A stretch of DNA of 64,000 nt. It comes from JALORV01 sp963766365. GTDB taxonomy: Bacteria > Pseudomonadota > Gammaproteobacteria > Burkholderiales > Burkholderiaceae_F. A program made the translations under genes and the position numbers. The stretch spans positions 248,001-312,000 of the forward strand of contig CAVXZK010000006.1 of the NCBI GenBank assembly GCA_963766365.1, in the 5' to 3' direction. Below, in pieces: positions 1-8,960 of this stretch; positions within the stretch are counted from its first letter, which is position 1, and each line of letters opens with the position of its first letter. A model generated the notes under the pieces. That model searched no databases and was not told where the DNA came from. It worked only from the letters and a program-made list of their open reading frames with translations.

Positions 1-14
1 CGCCGGCGCTGACG

Positions 15-623
15 ATGACCGATGCGGGTGCACGCATCGTCGGCGTGTTGCTCGCGGCCGGCCGCGGTGCGCGCTTCGATCCCCACGGCCGACGACTCAA
101 GCTGCTCGAGCCCGCAACGCGCGGCCCGCATCGGGGCGAGCCGCTCGCCGTGGCGGCGGCGCGCACGCTCCGGAGCGCGGTGGATGGTGTGCTTGCCGTC
201 GTAGTTCCCGCTGCGGACGCCCGTCACGAGCGACTTCGACGCTTGCTTGCAGCTGAGGGCTGCACGACGGTTGAAAACGCGCGAACCAACGAGGGCCAGG
301 GCACGTCGATCGCCTGCGGTGTTGCGGCGACCGGGCCCGTGGCAGGATGGATCATTGCTCTGGCCGACATGCCGGCCATCGCGCCGGCCACCGTCCTTGC
401 GGTGGCAGAGTGCCTGCGCCGTGGCGCAGCCACGGTTGCGCCGGCCTATCACGGGCAACGCGGGCACCCGGTCGGCTTCGCAGCGGCCCTGCATCAGGAG
501 CTGCTAGCCCTTGGCGGAGACACCGGCGCCCGCGAGGTCCTCGTGCGGCACCCACCGCGGCTCATCGAGGTCGATGATCCTGGGGTACTGTATGACGTCG
601 ACGTGAGTGGGGATCTGGAATGA
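15..623 (+). CDS. MobA/MocA-like nucleotidyltransferase (NTP transferase family)
   Basis: 202 aa. The N-terminal signature LLAAGRGARF (residues 12-21) is the nucleotide-binding loop of the MobA-like NTP transferase fold, and ADMPAI (about 117-122) supplies the metal-binding Asp. This family transfers CMP or GMP to molybdopterin (MocA/MobA) or acts on related substrates; the substrate here cannot be read from sequence. A TGA at bases 10-12 probably ends an upstream gene in the same operon, which could be an XdhC/CoxI-type partner but lies outside the window. The last bases overlap the next start (ATGA). Confidence 0.8.
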   Translation: MTDAGARIVGVLLAAGRGARFDPHGRRLKLLEPATRGPHRGEPLAVAAARTLRSAVDGVLAVVVPAADARHERLRRLLAAEGCTTVENARTNEGQGTSIACGVAATGPVAGWIIALADMPAIAPATVLAVAECLRRGAATVAPAYHGQRGHPVGFAAALHQELLALGGDTGAREVLVRHPPRLIEVDDPGVLYDVDVSGDLE

Positions 624-1018
624 ACCGGCTGTGGCAGGACTGGTGGAAGCTGGCGCTGAGCGCCAGCGAGATCGCGCTGAACGCCCCGCAGGTCGTCCAG
701 CAGAGGACGAAACGCCTGCTGAAGGCGCCCGGGCTTGCCAGTGCGCGCAATCGCCGCGAGGCGGTGCGCATGGTGTCCGAGAAGTGGGACGCGGGCGTCG
801 CCGGGCAGATGGCCGTGTGGCAGACCGGCCTGCAGCTGCAGCAAGCGCTGATAAACGATTTCTGGTCCGTCGCACTGGGTCAGCGGTCGGCGCGTCGCAC
901 TGCCAGGCGTGCAGGTCAGCGTAGCGCCCAGACCTCGCTGCTGACGGCGCGGCGCTCGCTCGCGCCGGTGCGCCGGCGCGTGCGGGCCAATGCGATCCGA
1001 CTCGGCTTCAAGGCCTAG
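620..1018 (+). CDS. Phasin-like polyhydroxyalkanoate granule-associated protein
   Basis: 132 aa, no signal peptide or membrane segment. It is Trp-rich and amphipathic at the N terminus (MNRLWQDWWKLALSA) and very Arg-rich and basic at the C terminus. This architecture matches the short betaproteobacterial proteins annotated as polyhydroxyalkanoate granule-associated phasins, which coat PHA inclusions and can bind DNA through the basic tail. Its ATG overlaps the stop of the preceding nucleotidyltransferase gene, so the two are translationally coupled, although no functional link is obvious. The call rests on remembered family resemblance only. Confidence 0.6.
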   Translation: MNRLWQDWWKLALSASEIALNAPQVVQQRTKRLLKAPGLASARNRREAVRMVSEKWDAGVAGQMAVWQTGLQLQQALINDFWSVALGQRSARRTARRAGQRSAQTSLLTARRSLAPVRRRVRANAIRLGFKA

Positions 1019-1051
1019 GCCTGTCGCACTCCGCGCCCTCAACACCCATCC

Positions 1052-1756
1052 ATGGCCCTCCTCCAACTGGTCCGACAGATCGCGCTTGCCGACTGGCTGG
1101 CGCTGCTCTGGTTCATTGCCGCCTGGTGGGGATATGCGGTGTTTGCACGACGCCGGGCTGCCGCAAGCGGATCACTGCTGGCCACGACGAACAGCTATCG
1201 GCGCCTGTGGATGATGCAGGCCACATTGCGTGAGAACCGCGTGATCGACGGGGTCGTCGTGCAGAACCTTTCAACGAGTCCCTCGTTCTTCGCCTCGACG
1301 ACGATCCTCATCATCGGCGGCCTGCTCGCGGTGCTCGGAGCGACGGAACAAGCCGCCAAGATCGTCGAGGAGCTGCCGTTCACTTCGCGCACGACCGCGC
1401 TCGTGTTCGACCTGAAGGTATTCGTGCTGACGGCGGTGTTCGTCTATGCCTTCTTTCGCTTCACATGGTCGATGCGCCAGTACACCTTCGGCGCACTGCT
1501 GATCGCTTCGGCGCCGGACGCGAAGGAATTCGCCAGTGGAGCGGCATCACGTGGGGAATTCGCTGACCGCGCCGGCCGCGTGGTCGGTCTCGCCGCCGAG
1601 ACCTTCAACGACGGACTGCGGGCCTACTACATGGCCTTCGCCGTCATCGTCTGGTTCTTCTCGGCGATTGCCTTTGCGATCGGCACCGCCGGCATCGTCT
1701 ACCTGCTGTATCAGCGCGAATTCCAGTCCGAAGTGCTGAGCGTGCTGCGGCATTGA
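1052..1756 (+). CDS. DUF599 integral membrane protein
   Basis: 234 aa with four predicted hydrophobic segments (about 9-28, 85-102, 128-148 and 200-222). The pattern of an N-terminal helix, a soluble loop with LWMMQATLRENRVIDG, then FASTTILIIGGLLAVLGA is typical of DUF599, a conserved inner-membrane family of unknown function. It lies 33 bp after the phasin-like gene, on the same strand. No catalytic motif is visible. Confidence 0.8.
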   Translation: MALLQLVRQIALADWLALLWFIAAWWGYAVFARRRAAASGSLLATTNSYRRLWMMQATLRENRVIDGVVVQNLSTSPSFFASTTILIIGGLLAVLGATEQAAKIVEELPFTSRTTALVFDLKVFVLTAVFVYAFFRFTWSMRQYTFGALLIASAPDAKEFASGAASRGEFADRAGRVVGLAAETFNDGLRAYYMAFAVIVWFFSAIAFAIGTAGIVYLLYQREFQSEVLSVLRH

Positions 1757-1805
1757 GCCGGCGTCCAGCCGCGCCCCCTCAACCCGCGCGCCGTCACTGC
1801 CTGCC

Positions 1806-3599
1806 ATGTCCGTCCATTACGCGATCCGCCCCGCGCATCCAGCTGCGCACCTGTTCCATGTCGTGTGCCGCCTCGAACGACCCGAGCCCCAGGGGCAGCT
1901 CTTCATGTTGCCGGCCTGGATCCCCGGCAGCTACATGGTCCGCGAATTCGCGCGGCACATCGTCCGCATCAGCGCCGTGGCGGGCGGCCGCAAGATCGCG
2001 CTGACGAAACTCGACAAACACACCTGGCGCGCCGCGCCGGTCAAGGGACCGCTCGAGGTGGCCTGCGAGGTCTACGCCTGGGACCTGTCGGTGCGGGCCG
2101 CGCATCTTGATGAGACTCACGGCTTCTTCAATGGCACCAGCGTGTTCCTGCTGCCGATCGGCCACGAGCATTCCCCCTGCAGCATCGACATCCTGCCGCC
2201 CGCCGGTGAACGCTTTGCCGGCTGGAAGGTCGTGACGGGCCTGAGTCCGGGGCGCTCGACGCGCCGCCAAGGCTTTGGCACGTATCACGCCGACAACTAC
2301 GACGAATTGATCGACTGCCCGGTCGAGATGGGCGAGTTCGAAATTGGTCGATTCGACGTGCTCGGTGTGCCGCACGAGATCGCTGTCACGGGGCGTGTTC
2401 CACGGCTCGACATGAAGCGCCTGAGCGCGGACCTGGCGACTGTGTGCGAGCAGCAGATCCGGCTGTTCGAACCGCGCTCAAAGAAAGCGCCATTTGCGCG
2501 CTACACGTTTATGACGCTGGCAGTCGCCGATGGCTACGGCGGTCTCGAACACCGCAACTCGACGGCGCTGATCTGCAAGCGTGACGACCTGCCCTTTACC
2601 GGCATGAAGGACTCGACCGAGGGCTATCGCAATTTCCTCGGCCTGGCGAGCCATGAGTACTTCCACAGCTGGAACGTCAAGCGCATCCGGCCGGCGGCCT
2701 TCGTGCCCTACGACCTGACTCAGGAGAACTACACGCGCCTGCTGTGGGCGTTCGAGGGCTTCACCTCGTACTACGACGACCTGATGCTGGTGCGTGGCGG
2801 GCTGCTGAGCCCGGCGCAGTATCTGGAAGGCGTGGCGAAGACGCTGACGACGGTGATGCAACGCTCGAGCCGGCTCAAGCAGAGCGTGTCCGACAGTTCA
2901 TTCGATGCTTGGATCAAGTACTACCGGCAGGACGAGAACGCGCCCAACAGCGTCGTCAGCTACTACCAGAAGGGCGCCCTGATCGGACTCGCTCTCGACC
3001 TCGCAGTCCGCGCACAGACACGCGGCCGGCGGTCTCTCGACGACGTGATGCGATTGCTGTGGAAACGCTACAAGGCCCAGGGCGCCGATTACATCGGCGT
3101 GGGCGAAGACCAACTGGCGAGTGCCGCCGACGAAGCGACCGGGCTTGCACTGGGCCCGCTGATCGAGGAGTGGACACAAGGCACGCGCGACCCGGACTTT
3201 GCGCGCCTGCTGCAACCGTTCGGCATCGAGTTCACTGTGCAGCCGGCACTGGACTCGCCAGCGTTCGCGATGCTCGGTGTGAGCACCGTCGCGGGCGGAT
3301 CGGAATGCCGGTTGTCGCATGTCTTCGACGCCACGCCGGCGCAGTCGGCCGGCCTGTCGGCCCACGATGTGCTGATCGCGCTCGATGGGTTGCGCGTGAC
3401 CGCCGCCAACCTGGACAAGCTGCTGGCGCGCTACGCGCCTGGCGAAATCATCGAAGCAACGGCGTTCCGGCGCGACGAACTGATGCGGTTTAGCGTGCGA
3501 CTGGCAGAGAAGCCGCCGACGCGCTGGACTCTGAACATTGATCCGAAGTCCGCGCCCGCCGCGACGCGACTACGTACCCAGTGGCTCGGTCAGCGCTGA
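1806..3599 (+). CDS. M61-family metallopeptidase (glycyl-aminopeptidase type) with PDZ domain
   Basis: 597 aa. The zinc site HEYFH is at residues 283-287, with the downstream WAFEGFTSYYDDL supplying the third ligand Glu, as in M61 peptidases related to glycyl aminopeptidase. The N-terminal 160 residues form the usual beta-rich domain, and the C-terminal 120 residues contain a PDZ-like region (GGSECRLSHVFDATPAQSAG, then DVLIALDG). No signal peptide is evident, so a cytoplasmic enzyme is likely. It converges on ung and the two stop codons overlap by 10 bp, leaving no room for a separate terminator. Confidence 0.9.
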   Translation: MSVHYAIRPAHPAAHLFHVVCRLERPEPQGQLFMLPAWIPGSYMVREFARHIVRISAVAGGRKIALTKLDKHTWRAAPVKGPLEVACEVYAWDLSVRAAHLDETHGFFNGTSVFLLPIGHEHSPCSIDILPPAGERFAGWKVVTGLSPGRSTRRQGFGTYHADNYDELIDCPVEMGEFEIGRFDVLGVPHEIAVTGRVPRLDMKRLSADLATVCEQQIRLFEPRSKKAPFARYTFMTLAVADGYGGLEHRNSTALICKRDDLPFTGMKDSTEGYRNFLGLASHEYFHSWNVKRIRPAAFVPYDLTQENYTRLLWAFEGFTSYYDDLMLVRGGLLSPAQYLEGVAKTLTTVMQRSSRLKQSVSDSSFDAWIKYYRQDENAPNSVVSYYQKGALIGLALDLAVRAQTRGRRSLDDVMRLLWKRYKAQGADYIGVGEDQLASAADEATGLALGPLIEEWTQGTRDPDFARLLQPFGIEFTVQPALDSPAFAMLGVSTVAGGSECRLSHVFDATPAQSAGLSAHDVLIALDGLRVTAANLDKLLARYAPGEIIEATAFRRDELMRFSVRLAEKPPTRWTLNIDPKSAPAATRLRTQWLGQR

Positions 3600-4294
3600 G
3601 TGATCCCGGGACCCGACCAGTCGATCGTGCCGCGGCCGCTCGCGGCAAGGAATTCGTTGGTCATTGAAAAGTGGCGGCAACCGAGGAACGGCCGCGGTGG
3701 CCGCCGCGCAGACAACGGTGACGGATGATTCGCGAGCAGCACGGCATGCTCGCGGCGGTAAGACCCGATTCGCGCCGCCTTTGCCTGCGCGTGCGCGCCC
3801 CACAACAGGAACACTTTGGGCGATGGATCGGCCGCGAGCGCATCGACCACGTCGTCGGTAAGGTGCTCCCAACCGCGACCCGCATGGCTGCCCGGCCGGC
3901 CCTCCTCGACGGTCAGCACCGCGTTCAGCAGCAGCACACCCTGCCGCGCCCAGTGTTCGAGGTTGCCGGTCGCAGACGCGGCGCACCCGATGTCGCTGCG
4001 CAACTCCAGGAACACATTGCGCAGGCTGGGTGGCGGACGGACGGCGTTCGGCACCGAAAAGGCCAGCCCATGCGCCTGCCCGGGTCCGTGATACGGGTCC
4101 TGCCCGAGGATCACGACGCGCACCGATTCCGGCGGGGTCAGCTTCAATGCGCGCAGCGGATCGGGCGGATAGACCCGCGCGCCGGCCGCCACTCGTTGCT
4201 CGAGAAACCGCTGCAGTGCGGTGCCTGGAACGCTCGCGAAAAAACTGTCGACCAGCACGCGCCAGCCTGGCGCCAGCGCCGAGGTGTCGATCAC
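3590..4294 (-). CDS. ung: Uracil-DNA glycosylase, family 1
   Basis: 234 aa. It removes uracil from DNA in base excision repair. The water-activating motif GQDPYHGPGQAHGLAFSV and the C-terminal HPSPLSA loop are both intact, as is the glycine-rich LLLNAVLTVEEG segment. The start is GTG at 4294, which overlaps the trpC stop as GTGA; the longer open frame upstream is only the shadow of trpC. Coupling of ung behind trpC is the order I expect from related betaproteobacteria. Confidence 0.93.
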   Translation of the reverse strand: MIDTSALAPGWRVLVDSFFASVPGTALQRFLEQRVAAGARVYPPDPLRALKLTPPESVRVVILGQDPYHGPGQAHGLAFSVPNAVRPPPSLRNVFLELRSDIGCAASATGNLEHWARQGVLLLNAVLTVEEGRPGSHAGRGWEHLTDDVVDALAADPSPKVFLLWGAHAQAKAARIGSYRREHAVLLANHPSPLSARRPPRPFLGCRHFSMTNEFLAASGRGTIDWSGPGITQR

Positions 4295-5076
4295 GCGAAC
4301 AGCCGCGCCAGTTCCTGGCCGGGATCCGGCGCACGCATGAAGGCTTCCCCAACGAGGAAAGCGTTGACGCCGGCCGCCCGCATCCGCGCCACATCGGCGG
4401 GCGACAGGATCCCGCTTTCCGTGACCACGATGCGCTCCGGACCGATGCGCGGCAGCAGGTCGAGCGTGACTTCGAGTCGCGTCTCGAACGTGCGCAGGTT
4501 GCGATTGTTGACGCCGATCAGCGGCGTCTTCAGTTCCAGCGCCAGTTCGAGTTCGGCGGCATCGTGGACTTCGACCAGCACGGCCATGCCGAGGTCGTGC
4601 GCTGCCGCTTCGAGTGCATGCAGACACGAGCGATCCAGCGCCGCGACGATCAGCAGGATCGCGTCCGCCCCCCAGCTGCGCGCCTCGACGACCTGGTAGT
4701 CGTCGATGATGAAGTCCTTGCGCAGCACCGGCAGGCCGCTCGCCGCGCGCGCCTGCTGCAGGTACTCCGGCGCGCCCTGGAAGTACTGCACATCGGTGAG
4801 TACGCTCAGGCACGCCGCACCATGCCGCGCGTAACTGCGAGCGATTGCGGCGGGATCGAATTCAGCCCTTAGAACCCCCTTGGATGGGCTCGCCTTTTTG
4901 ACTTCGGCGATCACGGCCGATCGTCCGGTGGCGAGGCGAATGCGCAAGGCCGCGGCGAAGTCGCGCGGGGGCGGCACAGACCGTGCGACTTTGAACAGGT
5001 CGCCCAGCGGAGTGCGTTCACGCGCGCTCAGAACTTCATCGCGCTTGGTCGCGAGGATGCGTCGCAGGATGTCCAT
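4291..5076 (-). CDS. trpC: Indole-3-glycerol-phosphate synthase
   Basis: 261 aa, monofunctional. It closes the indole ring of CdRP in tryptophan synthesis. The start MDILRRILATKRDEV, the motif EVKKASPSKG (about residues 55-64) and the C-terminal GVNAFLVGEAFM phosphate-binding loop are typical. ATG at 5076 is preferred over a TTG four codons upstream; no strong Shine-Dalgarno is seen. It is separated from trpEGD by a GNAT gene and an opposite-strand gene, so it needs its own promoter somewhere in 5077-5447. Confidence 0.95.
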   Translation of the reverse strand: MDILRRILATKRDEVLSARERTPLGDLFKVARSVPPPRDFAAALRIRLATGRSAVIAEVKKASPSKGVLRAEFDPAAIARSYARHGAACLSVLTDVQYFQGAPEYLQQARAASGLPVLRKDFIIDDYQVVEARSWGADAILLIVAALDRSCLHALEAAAHDLGMAVLVEVHDAAELELALELKTPLIGVNNRNLRTFETRLEVTLDLLPRIGPERIVVTESGILSPADVARMRAAGVNAFLVGEAFMRAPDPGQELARLFA

Positions 5077-5511
5077 ATTGCAGTTCAAGGGGGCATTGCG
5101 CGAACGTGGGCAGAAATCTCGTTGGCCCGCACAATGATGGCATCGCCACCCACCTAATTGCTGCCCACCGCGGATCTTTCGCTAACGCTTACTGCCGGGC
5201 AGCCCGCTTCCGGCGCCTTGCCCGGAACCAAACGATAGGCTCGGATGCGGGCAAGGTCAGTCCCGCTGATGCAATGCAGCGAGACCCTTGCTGATGCCGC
5301 CCGGCGTCCGGCCGGATCAACCAGGTCGGCAAGCAGGACGCCTGGGGAGAACAGCCCGTTTCAGTCGTCGAAATTCCTTACAGACTCGAAAACCAGGGCC
5401 TCGAAACCCGCGGCTGGGATGAGTTAGATCAGCCACTTAGGCGAGTTGGCATCACATATGCTTCAGTGGGACTAGAAACCATTACTTGAATCTCTCTTAG
5501 CGGGGGCGTCC
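5077..5511. other. 435-bp divergent intergenic region between trpC and the PEP-CTERM gene
   Basis: No credible gene is seen. It is less GC-rich than the flanks. It must hold the leftward trpC-ung promoter, which I could not locate with confidence. It also holds the rightward sigma-54 site at 5446-5463. The octamer GCTGATGC occurs twice (5265-5272 and 5290-5297), 25 bp apart and 150-185 bp upstream of the -24 element, a plausible spacing for activator sites. Confidence 0.6.
5446..5463 (+). promoter_or_regulatory. Candidate sigma-54 (RpoN) -24/-12 promoter
   Basis: The site reads TTGGCATCACATATGCTT. It has GG at 5448-5449 and GC at 5460-5461 with exactly 10 bp between them, the invariant feature of RpoN promoters, and TTGGCA matches the -24 half well. 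Predicted transcription starts near 5472, about 40 bp before the ATG of the PEP-CTERM gene. PEP-CTERM genes are known to be RpoN-dependent in several proteobacteria, commonly with the PrsK/PrsR two-component system. Confidence 0.65.
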
Positions 5512-6672
5512 ATGCAAAAAACACCGTTAGCTGCAGTTCTCGCCGCGGGCCTTTTGGCTTCTATGGGCGCGCAGGCTGCGCTCATCACGCCTGAGTCCGT
5601 CACGGCCACGATCAACGTTGGCGAGACGATCAAGATCAACAAAACCATTACGCTTGACACGAGTGGGGCCAGCAAGGTCGACATCTTCTTCCTCGCCGAC
5701 AACACGGGCAGCATGGGCGGCGTGCTTACAAACGTGAAGTCGGTCGCCGCTAGCCTGCTGGCGAGCCTGAACGGGGTCTACGCGGACGCGGCCTTTGGCG
5801 TCGGCCGCTATCTCGGCGATCCGATTGAATCCGGAGAAACGCCGACTACGGCTTACCAATTGCAGCAGGCGATCACGACCAGCACCGCGCTGACACAGAC
5901 CGCCATCAACGGCTGGTTCGCCAGCGGTGGCGGTGATGGACCTGAGGCCAATTTCTATGCCCTTCATCAGGTCGCAACCGAGGGCGCGCTGACGCCTGGC
6001 ACGAACCGAAAAGGCCCGGTGCAATCCGGTGACGTGACGGGATGGCGGTCAGGTACACAGCCGGTGGTGCTCTGGTGGGGAGACGTCTCGTCGCATAACG
6101 AGACCATTACCGAAGCACAGACGATAGCCGCGTTGCAGGCAGCCGGGGTCATCGTCATCGGTCTTAATTCAACCGTGAACAATGCCGGGATCGACGGCAC
6201 GTATACGGGAATCAATGTTGGCGGCCCGGGAATCAATGTCACCGACGCTAACCAGGCCGAAGACATCGCCACCGCGACCAGCGGTGCTCTGATCAACAGC
6301 TTTTCGAGTGTCCCGGTTGGCAACATCGTGACCACGATCGTCGACGCCATCGGTGACGTGGTATCCACGCTTGACCTGATCTTCGCTACGACAGCCTCGT
6401 TCCCCGGCCTCGGCGTGTCGTTTGCCTGCACCGACCCGCTCGGCTGTACTGATGTCCCGGGTGGCGCAAGCCGGACCTTTGAAGTGACCATCACGGGTCT
6501 GGCGCCCGGAACCTACGACTTTGGCGTGTTCGCCCGGGGTGTTGGCGCCATCGAACGCGACGTGATCACGGTCATCGGAGAAACCCCGGTTCCCGAGCCT
6601 GGCTCGTTGGCGCTTCTTGGCCTGGGACTCGCGGCGCTGGGCTTTGCAGCCCGCAGGCGCACTGCCAGGTAA
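5512..6672 (+). CDS. Exported von Willebrand A domain protein with PEP-CTERM sorting signal
   Basis: 386 aa. Residues 1-22 form a signal peptide (start MQKTPLAAVLAAGLLASMGA). A vWA-like domain follows with an atypical MIDAS motif, DNTGSMGG at about residues 63-70, where DxSxS is usual. The C terminus carries PVPEPGSLALLGLGLAAL followed by an Arg-rich tail, the PEP-CTERM signal cleaved by exosortase (EpsH/Xrt). The mature protein is expected to be surface- or matrix-associated. No exosortase is encoded in the window. The gene lies inside the tryptophan region on the opposite strand, with its own sigma-54 promoter and a terminator. Confidence 0.9.
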   Translation: MQKTPLAAVLAAGLLASMGAQAALITPESVTATINVGETIKINKTITLDTSGASKVDIFFLADNTGSMGGVLTNVKSVAASLLASLNGVYADAAFGVGRYLGDPIESGETPTTAYQLQQAITTSTALTQTAINGWFASGGGDGPEANFYALHQVATEGALTPGTNRKGPVQSGDVTGWRSGTQPVVLWWGDVSSHNETITEAQTIAALQAAGVIVIGLNSTVNNAGIDGTYTGINVGGPGINVTDANQAEDIATATSGALINSFSSVPVGNIVTTIVDAIGDVVSTLDLIFATTASFPGLGVSFACTDPLGCTDVPGGASRTFEVTITGLAPGTYDFGVFARGVGAIERDVITVIGETPVPEPGSLALLGLGLAALGFAARRRTAR

Positions 6673-6699
6673 TTCCAGGAACACGCAATCAAGAACTGA

Positions 6700-6727
6700 G
6701 GGGGGCCTAACGGCCCCCTTCTGCGTT
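6700..6727 (+). terminator. Rho-independent terminator after the PEP-CTERM gene, probably bidirectional
   Basis: A perfect 7-bp stem GGGGGCC/GGCCCCC (6701-6707 and 6712-6718) with loop TAAC is followed by TTCTGCGTTT. Read leftwards the same stem is followed by a T-enriched tract, so it may also end the trpEGD-GNAT transcript arriving from the right. Confidence 0.75.
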
Positions 6728-6801
6728 TGGGCGCGGGAAACAAACGGTTCGACCCGCTGAGGTTTCGCGCCGGTCATCACACGATGCGTCTTTCTGCCTG
6801 T

Positions 6802-7329
6802 CTACAAAGGTCGGGCGAACATCATTTCCCGCACGTGGAAGCCGACCGACTCGTAGAGTCGACGGGCGGATCGGTTCGGCGCGGCCATTTCCAGCCGCGC
6901 CTGCGTCGCTCCGCGGCCGCGACCCCAGTCCAGCGCCAGCCGCGTCAGGCGGCGTGCCAACCCGAGGCGACGCGCCGACGGATCGATGAACAGCGAGTGC
7001 AGATAGATGCGACGACGCACGCGGGCCATCCGATGCCGCGAGACGATCAGGTCGACACCGATTGCGCCCAGCAGCTCATTTCGGCAAACCGCGACGAAGA
7101 GTCGCTTGCGCGGGCTGGCGATGGCACGCCTCCAGTACTGACGCGCCACACGCGCATCGTGCCTCGGTGAAGCGATGTCTGGAATCAGGCGATGCTCCGC
7201 GACCGAGGCAGCGGCCCCAGCGCCCGCGACATGAGGCACATCGCGCCGTATCGCCGCGCGCAGCACGATCCGTCGCGCCCGGGCCTGTACCACGCGGCAC
7301 AGCGGACCGCGGACGGGCACAGCGCTCAA
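6802..7329 (-). CDS. GNAT-family N-acetyltransferase
   Basis: 175 aa. The acetyl-CoA loop SARRLGLARRL (about residues 119-129) and the C-terminal SARRLYESVGFHVRE are classic GNAT motif A/B features. The acceptor substrate is unknown. The only start that keeps the whole domain is TTG at 7329, which overlaps the trpD stop as TTGA, so the gene appears to be translated as the last member of trpEGD. Its place between trpD and trpC is not the usual arrangement. Confidence 0.8.
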   Translation of the reverse strand: MSAVPVRGPLCRVVQARARRIVLRAAIRRDVPHVAGAGAAASVAEHRLIPDIASPRHDARVARQYWRRAIASPRKRLFVAVCRNELLGAIGVDLIVSRHRMARVRRRIYLHSLFIDPSARRLGLARRLTRLALDWGRGRGATQARLEMAAPNRSARRLYESVGFHVREMMFARPL

Positions 7330-8357
7330 GCGGTCATCCTCTGTGTCGTCGCGACGAATTCGTCGAGCTTGCGTCGCGCGGCGCCACTGGCGATCGCCGA
7401 ACGTGCCTGCGCGATGCCTTCGCCGATCGAGTCGGCAACATTCGCGGCATAAAGGGCGACCCCGGCGTTGAATATGACGATCTCGCGCGGCGTCCCCGCG
7501 ACATCGTCGATCGCTTCCAGCAGCATCGCACGTGACTCGGCGGGACTGCGGACCTTGAGTGCGCGGTTGGACACCATCGCCAGACCGAAGTCCTCCGGAT
7601 GGATCTCATACTCGCGCACTTCGCCGTCCTTCAGTTCGCCGACCAGTGTCGCGGCGCCGAGCGACACCTCGTCCATGCCGTCCTTGCCATGCACAACGAG
7701 AACATGGTTCGACCCCAGTTGCTGCAGCACGCGCACCTGGATGCCGACCAGGTCCGGATGAAACACGCCCATGACCTGGTTCGGCGCGCCGGCAGGGTTG
7801 GTGAGCGGCCCCAGGATGTTGAAGATCGTGCGCACGCCGAGTTCCTTGCGTACCGGCGCCGCGTGCTTCATCGCGGCATGATGGCTCGGCGCGAACATGA
7901 AGCCGATGCCGGTCTCGGCAATGCATGCCGCCACCGCAGCGGGGTTCAGCGTGATATTCGCGCCCAATGCCTCCAGCACATCGGCGCTTCCCGAACCGGA
8001 CGAGACTCCGCGCCCCCCATGCTTGGCCACGCGCGCGCCGGCCGCAGCAGCGACGAACATCGCGGCCGTGGAAATGTTGAAGGTGTGCGCCGCATCGCCA
8101 CCCGTACCGCAGAGATCGACCAGGTTGGAGCGGTCGGTCGGCTCCACCTTGGTCGAGAACTCACGCATGATCTGCGCCGCGGCCGCGATCTCGCCGATGG
8201 TCTCTTTCTTGACCCGCAGGCCCATCGTCAGCGCCGCGATCTGCACAGGGGTCAGTTCGCCGCTCATCAGCCGCCGCCACAGCGACAGCATTTCATCCTG
8301 GAAGATCTCGCGGTGCTCGATGCACCGGACCAGAGCTTCGCTCGGCGTTATGGACAT
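7326..8357 (-). CDS. trpD: Anthranilate phosphoribosyltransferase
   Basis: 343 aa. It transfers phosphoribose from PRPP to anthranilate. The motifs DLCGTGGDAAHTFNIST (PRPP-binding), KHGGRGVSSGSGSADVLEALG and NILGPLTNPAGA are all present. ATG at 8357 is preceded by the strong Shine-Dalgarno GAGGAGA; the longer open frame overlaps trpG and is not coding. It is the third structural gene of trpEGD. Confidence 0.97.
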   Translation of the reverse strand: MSITPSEALVRCIEHREIFQDEMLSLWRRLMSGELTPVQIAALTMGLRVKKETIGEIAAAAQIMREFSTKVEPTDRSNLVDLCGTGGDAAHTFNISTAAMFVAAAAGARVAKHGGRGVSSGSGSADVLEALGANITLNPAAVAACIAETGIGFMFAPSHHAAMKHAAPVRKELGVRTIFNILGPLTNPAGAPNQVMGVFHPDLVGIQVRVLQQLGSNHVLVVHGKDGMDEVSLGAATLVGELKDGEVREYEIHPEDFGLAMVSNRALKVRSPAESRAMLLEAIDDVAGTPREIVIFNAGVALYAANVADSIGEGIAQARSAIASGAARRKLDEFVATTQRMTA

Positions 8358-8383
8358 GTGCTCTCCTCGCGCAACGGCACTCG

Positions 8384-8953
8384 CTACCGCGCGCCCTCCA
8401 GAAAGTTGCGCAGCATCGTGTGGCCGTGCTCGGTGGCGATCGATTCCGGATGGAACTGCACGCCCTCGACCAGCAGCGTCTTGTGGCGCAGTCCCATAAT
8501 CTCGCCGTCCGGGGTCCAGGCGGTCATTTCCAGGCAGTCGGGCAGAGAGGACCGCTCGACAGCCAGCGAGTGATAGCGCGTGGCTTCGAAAGGGCTCGGC
8601 AGCCCGGCAAAGACACCGACCCCCGTGTGCGCGATAGGTGAAGTCTTGCCGTGCATCAGCGTCTGGGCGCGCACAACCTTGCCGCCGAAGGCCTGACCGA
8701 GCGCCTGATGACCCAGGCACACGCCGAGAATCGGCACGCGCCCCGCAAAACGCTCGAACACGCCCAGCGACACGCCGGCCTCATTGGGCGAGCAGGGTCC
8801 AGGCGAAACGCAGATCAGGTCCGGCTTCAGCTGCTCGATCTGGTCCAGCGTGATCTCATCGTTGCGGAACACGCGCACATCCTCACCGAGCTCGCCGAAG
8901 TACTGCACCAGGTTGTAAGTAAACGAGTCGTAGTTGTCGATCATCAGCAGCAT
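8384..8953 (-). CDS. trpG: Anthranilate synthase glutamine amidotransferase component
   Basis: 189 aa class I amidotransferase that delivers ammonia to TrpE. The nucleophile is in GVCLGHQALGQAFGG, and the His/Glu pair is in VQFHPESIATEHG. The start MLLMIDNYDSFTYNLVQYF is typical. ATG at 8953 lies 7 bp after the trpE stop, with GAGTGAGG as its ribosome-binding site. It could also serve aminodeoxychorismate synthase, as TrpG does in some bacteria, but the operon argues for tryptophan. Confidence 0.96.
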   Translation of the reverse strand: MLLMIDNYDSFTYNLVQYFGELGEDVRVFRNDEITLDQIEQLKPDLICVSPGPCSPNEAGVSLGVFERFAGRVPILGVCLGHQALGQAFGGKVVRAQTLMHGKTSPIAHTGVGVFAGLPSPFEATRYHSLAVERSSLPDCLEMTAWTPDGEIMGLRHKTLLVEGVQFHPESIATEHGHTMLRNFLEGAR

Positions 8954-8960
8954 GACCGCC

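Noticed and set aside
5077..5511. Cyclic-di-GMP riboswitch upstream of the PEP-CTERM gene
   Set aside because: I looked for a GEMM-type core because such genes can be controlled this way, but no matching conserved helices were found.
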